Below, one piece after another: positions 11,841-20,671 of a stretch of 64,000 nucleotides of DNA. The notes below the pieces were generated by a model that saw only the letters and a program-made list of their open reading frames with translations, was not told the origin of the DNA and searched no databases. Both the position numbers and the translations under genes were made by a program. The DNA is from JBBROS01 sp963792675 (lineage in GTDB: Bacteria > Pseudomonadota > Alphaproteobacteria > Acetobacterales > Acetobacteraceae): NCBI GenBank assembly GCA_963792675.1, contig CAWBWT010000002.1, positions 930,001 to 994,000 of the forward strand, written 5' to 3'. Positions within the stretch are counted from its first letter, which is position 1, and each line of letters opens with the position of its first letter.

Positions 11841-13577
11841 TCAGCGGGCTCCGGACGTGGCCGAGACCGGGGTGACCCGGTCGCCGCCGCGGATGAAGGT
11901 GCCCGACACCGACACCACGGTCTCGCCGGCAGCCAATCCCTGGCGGATCTCGGCATGGGCGCCGTCGCGCAGGCCGACCTGCACCGGCCTGGTCTCGACC
12001 AGACCGTCGCGCACCACCTGCACCACGGCGCCGCCGGGCTGGAACAGCACCGCGGACAAGGGCGCCAGCACGCCGTCACGCCGGGCCGTCTCCACCTGGG
12101 CGCGCGCAAACGAGCCGATCACGAGGTTCTCGGCGCCGTCCACCGCGACCCGCACCCGGCCGAGCCGGGTCGCCCGGTTCACTTCCGGCGAAACCAGGCG
12201 GACGGTGCCGGCGCGGGCGCCGCCGACGGTCTCGACCCGGGCCGTCTGTCCGAGGCGCAGCTTGGCGAGCTGCAGCTCCGGCACGTCGGCCTCGAGCTCG
12301 ATGGCGCCATCCTCGATGATGCGGAACAGCGGATCGCCGGCGCCCGCCACCACGGCGCCGAGCCGGGCGGTGCGGCGGCTGACGATGCCGCCGACCGGGG
12401 CGCGGATCTCGGTGCGGGCGAGGCGGACCTGCAGCTCGCGGCCTTGCGCGCGGGCCAGGTTCAGCTCGGCCTCGGCGACCGCAAGCATGTTCTGACTGGC
12501 TTCGGCGCGGGCGGCGGCGATCCCGGCGGCCGCCTGCCGCTGCTCGAACACCTCGCGCGAGGCGTTGCCGCCGGACACGAGGTCACGGGTGCGGGCCAGC
12601 GCGAGGTCGGCCTGGGTGCGGGTGGCCTGGTTCTCGGCAATAGTGGCGCGTGCCTGCGCCGTCATGGCCTCGGCCCGGGCGACCGAGGCGGCGTTCTGCG
12701 CCACCGAGGTGTCGAGCACGTCGCGGGACAGGCGCGCGAGCACCTGGTTGGCGACAACCCGGTCGCCCTCCTCCGCGAGCACGGCGACGATCGCCAGCTG
12801 GTCGAGCTGCGGGCTGACGAGGACCTCCTCCCGCGGTACCAGCGTGCCGGTGAGCACCACGTTCTCGGCGATGCTGCCGGTTGTGGCCGCGGCGACGCTA
12901 ACGCTCGGCGCCCGGGTTGGCGGGACGGCCGTCTCGGCGCGAGCAGCAAGCGGCAGGCCGAGCAGCAGCAGAAGCGCCACCACCGGTGGCCGCAGGAAGC
13001 GCCGCAGCAGCACCTGCAGCACGGGACGGAAGCGGGCGGCCGTCAGCGTCGGGTCGAGCTGCTGGTGCACCCGCAGCCCGTCGCCCATCGACATGATCAG
13101 TTGGCAGGCAGTGTCGAGGTCGAGCGCCGGGTCCACCTTGCCCTGCGCCTGGCCGCGGCGGAGGGCGGCCACCATGTGCGCCCGGGCCTCGGTCTGGTTG
13201 CGGTAGAACATGTCGCAGACTTCGCGGTTGCGCGACGCTTCGGCCATGACTTCGGCGGCCAAGGTGGCGGTCTTGTAGCCGAGGATCTGCTCGAGCTTGT
13301 CGAGGCCGATGCTGGCCAAGGCCTCCACCGGGTCCTCCGCCTTGTCGAGCCGCTCGAAGAAGTGCAGGTGCTGCTGCCGCTCGGCTTCGGCAATGGCGGC
13401 GATGATGCTGACCTTGCTTGGGAAGTAGCGGTAAAGTGCGCCGGGGCTCATGGCCGCTTCGGCGCAGATTTGCTGCATCGACGCCCCGTGGAAGCCGTCG
13501 CGGCCGAAGCAGGCAATCGCCGCTTCGATGATGCGTTGGCGCGGCGGGATGGCCGGAGAGGACGCGGTCTGGGACAT
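11841..13577 (-). CDS. TetR repressor fused to RND periplasmic adaptor (MFP)
   Basis: This is one uninterrupted 578-codon frame. Residues 1-190 are a full TetR/AcrR regulator: the helix-turn-helix is at about 30-52 (ASMQQICAEAAMSPGALYR, YFPSK), followed by an all-helical ligand domain. Residues 191-214 (RRFLRPPVVALLLLLGLPLA) look like a signal peptide or membrane helix ending in ARA. Residues 215-578 are a membrane-fusion adaptor with lipoyl-like, coiled-coil and beta-barrel parts (VLTGTLVPREEV; IRAPVGGIVSRRTARLG). A GTG at Val189 could start a separately translated adaptor with a normal signal peptide. The product is therefore either a membrane-tethered repressor or two polypeptides from overlapping starts. 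Confidence 0.85.
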   Translation of the reverse strand: MSQTASSPAIPPRQRIIEAAIACFGRDGFHGASMQQICAEAAMSPGALYRYFPSKVSIIAAIAEAERQQHLHFFERLDKAEDPVEALASIGLDKLEQILGYKTATLAAEVMAEASRNREVCDMFYRNQTEARAHMVAALRRGQAQGKVDPALDLDTACQLIMSMGDGLRVHQQLDPTLTAARFRPVLQVLLRRFLRPPVVALLLLLGLPLAARAETAVPPTRAPSVSVAAATTGSIAENVVLTGTLVPREEVLVSPQLDQLAIVAVLAEEGDRVVANQVLARLSRDVLDTSVAQNAASVARAEAMTAQARATIAENQATRTQADLALARTRDLVSGGNASREVFEQRQAAAGIAAARAEASQNMLAVAEAELNLARAQGRELQVRLARTEIRAPVGGIVSRRTARLGAVVAGAGDPLFRIIEDGAIELEADVPELQLAKLRLGQTARVETVGGARAGTVRLVSPEVNRATRLGRVRVAVDGAENLVIGSFARAQVETARRDGVLAPLSAVLFQPGGAVVQVVRDGLVETRPVQVGLRDGAHAEIRQGLAAGETVVSVSGTFIRGGDRVTPVSATSGAR

Positions 13578-13594
13578 AGGCCACCCGGCTGCGA

Positions 13595-13632
13595 ATGAAC
13601 GTTCATGTGCGGGTATGCCGGGTCGGTGTCAA
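13595..13632 (-). promoter_or_regulatory. Promoter and TetR-type operator of the efflux operon
   Basis: The 12-base perfect palindrome ATGAACGTTCAT (13595-13606) lies 18 bases before the start of the TetR-adaptor gene. On the minus strand a consensus TTGACA (13632-13627) sits 20 bases further upstream, which places the palindrome over the expected -10 region. That is a classic position for autorepression by a TetR dimer. Binding is inferred from position and symmetry. Confidence 0.6.
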
Positions 13633-13762
13633 GCATGCGACCGTCAAGCATTGTCGCCAGCTTCCAACCCGATCATGCTAACGGCCATGATAACGGCCTT
13701 GGGCTCGGCGCCACTCAAGGCGACGGCGACCAGGGCGCGCGAACGCGACTGGGACGAGCGGC

Positions 13763-14887
13763 ATGGCGGATGGTGGCATCGGGGCTGGAGCGTCGCAGGC
13801 CGTTGTCGGGCCGGTCGGGGAGAAGCTGCCGCGCTGCGCCTCGATCGTTGCCGCCAACTCCTGGCACCGCAAGCTCGGCTTGCAGGCGGCGGTGGCGGCG
13901 ATGGCAGCCGACGGGGTCGAGCCGGTTTGGGTCGGCAATCCGCTGAAGGCGCCCATGACGCTGCGCCGCCTGCTGATCCAACTCGGCGCGGACGACGCCG
14001 GCGCGTCGCCCAACGAGGATGACAAGTCGCGCCTCGCGGCCGCCGTCGCCGGCCGGCGTGACGCACAGGGCCGCGTCGTGCTGGTGGTGTCGCAGGCCGA
14101 AACACTCAATTCGGCCGTGTTGCCGGTCCTGCAGCGGCTGGCAAGCGGACCGGACCCGGCGCGCGTCGTGTTTGTCGGTACGCCCGAATTCTGGCCATTG
14201 CTGAACGCCGACGAGTTGGCGCCGCTTCGGCGCGCCTTGGGGCGGACTGCGTCGCCGGCAGCGGCGGACGATGCCCGTCGAGCCGTGCCGGCGCGGCCGC
14301 CGGGACGCTCGCGGGGCGACCGCGTGCTGGCCTGGACGACCGGCGGCCTGCTCCTGCTGGCTTTGCTCGGCGGCGGCGTGGCGGCGGCCATGCTGGCGCC
14401 GGGCGGCCTGTTCTACCGAGCGACGCCGCAACGGTCCGCCTATGTGATCAACACCGCCCCGACCTCGGTTCCGGGCCCGGCTGCGCCTTCCGGCGGTCCG
14501 GCGCGGACGCCCGCGGCGCTCCCCGCCTCGCCGCATGCTGCCCCGCCCGCCGCGCCGCCCGTCCCGGCACCCGTCTCGACTCCGGCAACCGGGTCCGAGG
14601 GCCGGGTGGTGATCCATTATCGGGAGGGTTCGGCTCCGGGCGAAGCCGCCGCCAACCGGTTGGCGTCGCTGGCGACGCCCTTGGCGGCTCGGGTGCAGAC
14701 GCGGGCGGTGCCGAACACGCCGGCCACGCCCGCGATCCGCTACTTTCACGCCGAGGACGCCACCCGCGCCCATGCGCTTGCGGTGGCCCTGCGCAGCCCC
14801 GACGCGGCGTGGGAGATCAGGGACTTCAGCAACTTCCGCCCGCTGCCCTCGTCCGGCACGGTCGAGGTCTGGATCCCGTCGCGCTGA
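13763..14887 (+). CDS. Degenerate AAA/ExeA-like membrane protein with LytR_C-like tail
   Basis: The product has 374 residues and no confidently known function. Residues about 25-165 resemble the ATPase half of GspA/ExeA proteins: VVLVVSQAETLN stands where Walker B would be, and VVFVGTPEFWPLL resembles the sensor strand, but no Walker A GxxxxGK is visible. One transmembrane helix follows (about 190-214, LLLLALLGGGVAAAML). Next comes a Pro/Ala-rich linker and a C-terminal domain (about 275-374, beginning RVVIHYREG) resembling LytR_C or SPOR-like envelope modules. The layout suggests a non-hydrolysing envelope scaffold. It is convergent with ybaB. Confidence 0.6.
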   Translation: MADGGIGAGASQAVVGPVGEKLPRCASIVAANSWHRKLGLQAAVAAMAADGVEPVWVGNPLKAPMTLRRLLIQLGADDAGASPNEDDKSRLAAAVAGRRDAQGRVVLVVSQAETLNSAVLPVLQRLASGPDPARVVFVGTPEFWPLLNADELAPLRRALGRTASPAAADDARRAVPARPPGRSRGDRVLAWTTGGLLLLALLGGGVAAAMLAPGGLFYRATPQRSAYVINTAPTSVPGPAAPSGGPARTPAALPASPHAAPPAAPPVPAPVSTPATGSEGRVVIHYREGSAPGEAAANRLASLATPLAARVQTRAVPNTPATPAIRYFHAEDATRAHALAVALRSPDAAWEIRDFSNFRPLPSSGTVEVWIPSR

Positions 14888-14932
14888 CCCCCGGCCCGCG
14901 TCCTCAGCAGCAGGACGCGGGCGAGAGCCGAT

Positions 14933-15256
14933 TCAGAACGGCAGCTTCATGCCGCCCGGCAGCTCCATGCCGCCGGTCGCCTTCTCCATCTCCTCGGCCA
15001 TGGCGGCGTCGATCTTGCGCTTGGCGTCGGCGTGGGCGGCGACGATCAGGTCTTCCAGCATCTCGGTTTCGGCCGGGTCGGCAAGCTTCGGGTCCACCTT
15101 CAGGCGCTTCAACTCGAACTTGCCCGACATCGTCACCGTCACCATGCCGGCGCCGGCGCTGCCCTCGATCTCCATCGCTTCCAGCTTGGCCTGCATCTCG
15201 GCCATCTTGCACTGCATCTGGCTGGCCTGCTTCATCAGCCCGGCAAGGTTCTTCAT
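14933..15256 (-). CDS. ybaB: YbaB/EbfC family nucleoid-associated protein
   Basis: This is a 107-residue DNA-binding protein of the YbaB/EbfC family, small dimers that coat and organise the nucleoid. The N-terminal helix (MKNLAGLMKQASQMQCKMAE), the central VTVTMSGKFELKRLKVDP strand pair and the C-terminal DLIVAAHADAKRKI helix are all typical. It starts four bases after the dnaX stop, the usual dnaX-ybaB order. The gene that normally comes next, recR, is absent; a convergent plus-strand gene takes its place. Confidence 0.95.
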   Translation of the reverse strand: MKNLAGLMKQASQMQCKMAEMQAKLEAMEIEGSAGAGMVTVTMSGKFELKRLKVDPKLADPAETEMLEDLIVAAHADAKRKIDAAMAEEMEKATGGMELPGGMKLPF

Positions 15257-15259
15257 CGG

Positions 15260-17122
15260 CTAATCCTCCATGGTCTGCGTATCGGCCTCGTCGGCCAGTT
15301 CGGCGTCGGGCGGCGCGAACTCGAGACCGTCGGGTTCGCCCAGCGGCACCTCGGGCGCAAGCCCGTACACGTCGGCGCGGTTGTCGCTGACCCGGTCGAT
15401 CACCGCACCGGGAAAGGCCTCGAGGATGGCGCGCACCAGCGGGTGCTCGGCGGCGGCGGTCCGGCGCGCGGCGTCGGCGGCATGGCCCTGCTCGGCCAGC
15501 GTCGGCTCGCCCGCCTCGCGCGACAAGGCGATGGTCCAGCGCTCGCCGGTGGCCTCGAGCAGCATCTTCGCCAAGGCCGGCGCCAGGTCGCGCGGCGCGT
15601 CGGGCTCGGGGCGCAGCTCGATCAGGCCGCCGCCGTCAGATGCGGGGCGAACCGCACCAGGTGCACGTGATGCAGCAGGTTGGCGTGCAGCATCGCCTCG
15701 CGCTGCGTGGCTCGGCGAGCTGGGCCACGTCGCGGAAGCTGCTCGGGCGGGCCGTGCTCGGGGAGGGCCGGCGCCGCTTCCAGGCGCGGGGCGCCGTTGG
15801 CGACCGCGCGCACGCCGCCGCCGCCCGAGGCCGGCGCGGGCCGGGCGGCCGGCGCGCCGGGGCCGGCCTCGCCAAGGCGCTTGACCAGCTCGCCGGGCGT
15901 CGGCAGGTCGGCGACGTAGCAGCAGCGGATCAGCACCATCTCGGCGGCGGCACGGCGGTCCGGCGCCTGCTCCACCTCGGCCACGCCCTTCAGCAGCATC
16001 TGCCACAACCGACCCAGCACGGGCATCGACAGCCGGTCGGCCAGGGCGGCGCCGGTGGTGCGCTCGGCTTCCGGCAGCTCGTTGCCGTCGCGCAGCGCCG
16101 GCACCGCCTTCAGCCGGGTCACGGTATGGGTGAGCTCCAGCAGGTCCTGCAGCACGAGCCCGAGGTCGGCGCCGCGCTCATGCGCCCGGTCGGTCAGCCG
16201 CAGCACCTCGGCCGGCTTGCCCGGCGGCGACCGCCTCGAACAGCTCGTACACGGCCGTGCGGTCGGCCAGCCCCAGCATGTCCACGACTGCCGCCGCGTC
16301 CACCGGCTCGCCGCCGGACTGGGCGATCGCCTGGTCCAGCAGCGACAACCCGTCGCGGGCGGAGCCGTCGGCGGCGCGGGCGATCAGGTCCAGCGCCGCC
16401 GGGGCGATCGCGGCGCCCTCCGGCCGCCGAACTCGGCCGAACAGCCCGGCCAGCTCGGCGACCGAGATGCGGCGCAGGTCGAACCGCTGGCAGCGCGACA
16501 GCACCGTGACCGGCACCTTGCGGATCTCGGTCGTGGCGAAGATGAACTTCACGTGCGGCGGCGGCTCCTCCAGCGTCTTCAGCAGCGCGTTGAACGCGTT
16601 GCGCGACAGCATGTGGACTTCGTCGATGATGAACACCTTGCTGCGCGCCTGCAGCGGGCGGTAGCGGCGTGGCGTCGATCACCTCGCGCACGTCGTCGAC
16701 GCCGGTGTTGCTGGCGGCGTCCATCTCGATCACGTCGGGGTGGCGGTCGGCGAGGATGGCGATGCAGTTGGCGCACACGCCGCACGGGTCGACGGTGGGG
16801 CCGCCCGTGCCGTCGGGGCCGACGCAGTTGAGCGCGCGGGCGATGATGCGCGCCGTCGTGGTCTTGCCGACGCCGCGCACGCCGGTCAGCATCCAGGCAT
16901 GGGCGATGCGGCCCTGGGCGAAGGCGCTGCGCAGGATGCGGACCATCGCCTCCTGGCCGATCAGGTCGTCGAACCGCGTGGGCCGGTATTTGCGCGCCAG
17001 CACGCGGTAGGCGACGGCGGGCTGCGCTGCAGGCGACCAAGGCGGCCGGGGAGCCTCGGCCGAACAGGCCGGGTCCGGAGGGCGGCGGGCTCCGGCAGGA
17101 TGTCGTCGAGCAGACCAGACAT
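15260..17122 (-). CDS. dnaX: DNA polymerase III subunits gamma and tau, multiply frameshifted
   Basis: DnaX is the clamp-loader ATPase. The conserved frame begins VAYRVLARKYRP and holds Walker A in GVRGVGKTTTAR, the zinc-binding cysteines around CGVCANC, DEVHMLS (Walker B) and the sensor region TTEIRKVPVTVLSRCQRF. The C-terminal tau-like region ends at 15260. Reading all of it requires shifts near 17040-17110, 16668, 16218, 15757, 15715 and 15640. The extra base is clear at two of them: ACGCCGCTAC before the DEVH region and the GGGCAAG run near 16218. The ATG at 17122 begins MSGLLDDILPEP in a different frame. Since dnaX is essential, sequence errors are the best explanation. Confidence 0.85.
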
Positions 17123-17166
17123 CGAGGGGCGCCGCGACTCCGATCACGAGGGTTGGGGGCAAGGGT

Positions 17167-17262
17167 GGGAGGCCGAACGTCGACCCGAGCGGAAACTCGT
17201 TGCGGCTGCTGCCTTCCGGCCCTGACCGGGTTGGCGAGGCGCCCGTCCGCCGCCGACCTCCC
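17167..17262 (-). ncRNA. ffs: Signal recognition particle RNA, small bacterial type (4.5S)
   Basis: On the minus strand the signature GGTCAGGGCCGGAAGGCAGC matches the conserved apical loop region of SRP RNA that binds Ffh. The ends pair (GGGAGG at 17262-17257 with CCTCCC at 17172-17167), giving a rod of about 96 nt. Its place just upstream of dnaX is the usual one in alphaproteobacteria. The exact ends come from the pairing and may be off by a few bases. Confidence 0.9.
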
Positions 17263-17368
17263 GCGCTCGGTTTAGCACAGGCTGAGCCGCGGGGGCCAGA
17301 GGCAGCCGCCTGGGCCTGCACCGCGGGGGCTGGCACAAGCGTGCGCGCCATGCGAAACCAGCCGCCGC

Positions 17369-18297
17369 ATGACGCTGATCCTCGCCAGCCGCCCCAACGT
17401 CTATACCGGCAGCCCGCTCGACCGCGCCGGACATCTCCGCGACGACGACCGAGTGGATCGAGGCGCGGCTCGCCGACCCGGCCACCCTGTTCGTGCCGGT
17501 CTGGCGCGCCCGCACCCTGGTGCGGGGCACCGAGGACGGCCCGCACGCGGTGTTCCTGTCCAACGAGGCGGCGGCGCAGGTGCGCATGGCGGGCGGCCCC
17601 TGGGCCTTCCTCGGCCTGCAGGGCGACACGGCCGTGTTCGCCGTCGACGTCAGCGGCGTCGACGACCCGCTGCCGCTGCTGCCCGGCAGGCGCTGGGCCG
17701 GTTCGAGGACATGCGGGCCCTGGCCGGGCTGCTCACCCCGGACGACGCCGCGGTCATGGCGCATGCCCGCGGGCTGATGCATTGGCGCGTGCGCCACCGG
17801 TTCTGCGGCGTCTGCGGCGGCGCCTGCGAGCCGCGCAGCGCCGGGCACGCCATGGCCTGCACCGCAATGCGGCGCCCAGCACTTCCCCCGCACCGACCCG
17901 GCCGTCATCATGCTCGTCCACCACGAGCGACCGCTGCCTGCTCGGCCATTCGCAGCGGTTCCCCAACTCCACGATGTATTCGACCCTGGCCGGCTTCGTG
18001 GAACCCGGCGAGAGCCTCGAGGAGGCGGTGGCGCGCGAGGTGCTGGAGGAAAGCGCCATCCGCGTCGGCCGCGTCACCTATCACAGCAGCCAGCCCTGGC
18101 CGTTCCCCGCCAGCATCATGCTCGGCTTCTACGCCGAGGCGCTGAGCGAGGAGATCACCATCGACCCGACCGAGCTGCGCGACGCCCGCTGGTTCACCCG
18201 CGCCGAGCTGCGCGACCCCGACCGGCACGGCTTCAACCTGCCGCGCCGCGACAGCATCGCCCGCCGGCTGATCGAGGACTGGATGGACGCCGCATGA
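17369..18297 (+). CDS. nudC: NAD+ diphosphatase / NAD-cap RNA hydrolase, frameshifted
   Basis: NudC is a zinc-containing Nudix hydrolase that cleaves NAD(H) and removes NAD caps from RNA. The pieces, in order across frames, are the N-terminal domain (MTLILASRPNVYTGSPLDR ... VPVWRARTLV), a zinc ribbon (FCGVCGGACEP and a later CGAQHFPRTDP) and the Nudix box GFVEPGESLEEAVAREVLEE. The family-typical SQPWPFPASIM is also present. Shifts near 17440, 17690, 17865 and 17920 are required. About 309 residues when joined, which is normal. All motifs survive, so indel errors are more likely than decay. Confidence 0.82.
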
Positions 18298-18542
18298 GCC
18301 GTGCATTGCTCGTGGTGCTGGCCATCTCGATGTCGCGGCGCGATGGTGGGCTGCGGCCGCGGCAGCCGTCTCCGGCCACGGACCAGGAAGCGTGCGCCCG
18401 GCAGGCCGAGGACGACCCGGTGGTCAAGGAGCTGATCATCAAGGGCGCCGGCAACCCGCACTTCCAGCTCGAGGGGCAGGACCAGCTCCGGGCCGCCAAG
18501 CAGGACGCCACGACCTGGCCTGCCTGCGCAGCCGCGGCGTGA
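18294..18542 (+). CDS. Small putative lipoprotein, frameshifted
   Basis: The gene starts inside the nudC stop (ATGA overlap) with a hydrophobic N-terminus (MSRALLVVLAISM). In another frame a lipobox-like MVGCGRGS follows, and then a charged region with ACARQAEDDPVVKELIIKG. The tail appears to change frame again, with LRSRGVIRAG reading past the stop at 18542. I do not recognise a function. Small secreted lipoproteins with a similar core are seen in related genomes, sometimes under misleading names. Both ends are uncertain because of the local frameshifts. Confidence 0.4.
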   Translation: MSRALLVVLAISMSRRDGGLRPRQPSPATDQEACARQAEDDPVVKELIIKGAGNPHFQLEGQDQLRAAKQDATTWPACAAAA

Positions 18543-18580
18543 TCCGCGCCGGGCGGGGTGGAGCGGCAGAAGCCGCTTTA

Positions 18581-20671
18581 AGTGCGCGCTGCGGCGTCGC
18601 ACGGGAGGCGGCGCTGGTCTACGCCGGCGCGCTGGCGATCGGCGTGGCGATGATGCTGTGGGTGCTGCCGCCCGCGGTGCTGGCCGGCGCCGGCCCGGGC
18701 TGGTACCCGCCGGGTCCGGATCAGGCGCAATCGCTGACCGGGCATCTCGCCTTCCAGGCCGACGAGTGGCGCTGGCCGTTGCTGGACACCGAGCGGCTGT
18801 TCTGGCCGCACGGCATCTCGCTGGCGCTGGTGGACAGCAATGCGCTGGTGTCGATCCTGGCCAAGCTGTGGGCCGGGGCGGCCGGCGAGGCGCCGCAGAA
18901 CTGGCTGGGCGGCTTCGTCGGCGCCTGCTTCGTGCTGCAGCCGGTGGCGGCGGTTTATGCGGCGCGCGGCCTGCGCGTCGGCCCGGTGGCGGCGCTGGCG
19001 GCCGGCGTGCTGGCGGCCTGCTGGCCGGCGATGATGTTCCGCATGATGCACATCAACTTATGCGCGCACTTCCTGCTGCTGCTGGCGCTGGGCATGGCGT
19101 TTCGGCGGATTGAGCGGCCACGCGGCTGGGCGGCGCCGGCCGTGCTGCTGCTGGTGTCGGTGCTGACCCACCCGTACCTGTTCCAGCTCTGCGCGGCGGT
19201 GCTGGCCGCGGTGCCGCTGCATGCGGCGATCCGGCGCCGGGCCGGGTGGCAGCGGGAAGGGATGCTGTTCCTGTCGGCTGCCTGCGCCGCGGTGGGCGTG
19301 CTCGCTTTGCTGGCCGGGCCGCTCGGCGGTGGCGACAAGGGATATCGCGTTCTTCTCGATGAACCTCCTGTCGCCGGTTTGGCCGCAGCTGTCCGGGGTG
19401 TTCGGCGCCACGCTGCCGGTGCTGGACGGCACCGGGGGGCAGTACCGAGGGCTTCAATTGGCTCGGCGCCGGGACGATGCTGCTGCTGCTCGCCGGTGCG
19501 GTCGCGGCTGCAACCCGGCGGCGCTGGCCGCGCCCGGCGCTGGGGCTGGTGATCGTGCTGGCCGGGCTGTTCCTGCTTTCGCTCGGCAGCCGGGTTTACG
19601 CCGGCCCGGTCAAGCTGCTCGATCTCGGCGCCAAGCCGTGGGAGGACATCTTCGGCTCGTTCCGCTCGTCCGGGCGGGCGTTCTGGCCGGTCGGCTATGC
19701 GCTGATGCTGGCCGGGGTGGCGGCGGCGGACCGGCTGCCGCGGCGCGGCCGCGGCCGCCTTGCTGGTGGCGGCGGCGCTGATCCAGGTGGCCGACATCGT
19801 GCCGCTGCGCGACCGCGCCCACGCCGGCTGGGCCAACGGATCGGGCATCGAGTTGCCGCCGGTGCCGGGCGGGACCACGCTGTTCACCGTGGCGCCGCAC
19901 CCCGGCTGCGCCCCGGACGCTGACGACCAAGCTGGGCGGGCCCGATCATGCTGCTGGACGCGGTGCGCCATGGCGCCCGGCTCGGCGACATCGGCCTCGG
20001 CCGCTCGCCGTCCTGGTTCAACTGCGAGACCGTCGTCGCCGACGCGCTGGAGCTGCCGCTGCTGCCGCACGAGGTGCGGGCCTTCATCGGCGCCCCGATC
20101 GCAGGCGTCGCTGCGTCCGGCGCTGCTCGGCCCCGGCGCGGTGTGCCGGCGCGACGCGACCGCCGGCGCGGCCGTCTCGAGCGTCGTGGTGTGCGGCAAG
20201 GATGTCGCGGATATCGCCGGCGATGCCGTGCCAGCCGGCCCGGCGCCCGACCCGGTGGCGCTGCCGTTCGAGGCCGGCCCCGGCGAGTTGGCGCAACTGC
20301 TCGGCTTCGGCTGGCATCAGGGCCTGGGCGGCGGCGCCTGGTCGGAAGGGCCGCACAGCACCATCCTGCTCCCGGTGCCGACCGGGCAACCGCTGGAGCT
20401 GCGGCTGCGCGCCTCGGGCGTGGCGTTCCGGCCCGGCGAGCCGCGGACCGTCCGGGTCACCGCGGGTCGGCTGCCGGTCGGCCAGTTCAGCCTGCCGGAC
20501 GGGCTGGTCACCGAGGTGACGGTGGCGATCCCCGCCTCGACCATCGCCAGCGGCATGCTGCGCCTCGCGTTCGACGTGGTGCGTCCGGTCGACCCGGCCC
20601 GGCGCGGCATCGTGGCGCCGGTGCAGCGCGCCGCGATCCAGCTCAGCAGCGTGTCGTTGCGGCTGGAGTAG
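18581..20671 (+). CDS. Polytopic membrane protein, DUF6311-like, frameshifted
   Basis: The assembled product is about 700 residues: some ten transmembrane segments over the first 450 residues, then a soluble beta-rich C-terminal domain. Family-like features are the first loop (GPGWYPPGPDQAQSLTGHL), WPHGISLALVDSNALVS, ACWPAMMFRMMHINLCAHF, SMNLLSPVWPQLSG, and QYEGFNWLG once the frame is corrected. These fit DUF6311, a GT-C-like integral membrane family of unknown role. Shifts are needed near 19346, 19447, 19755, 19925 and 20110. The start is not resolved. The 3' end overlaps the convergent acyltransferase by 29 bases. Confidence 0.6.

Noticed and set aside
15260..17122. Programmed ribosomal frameshifting in dnaX
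   Set aside because: The shifts are many, some fall before and within the ATPase core, and no slippery A-rich heptamer with a downstream hairpin was found.
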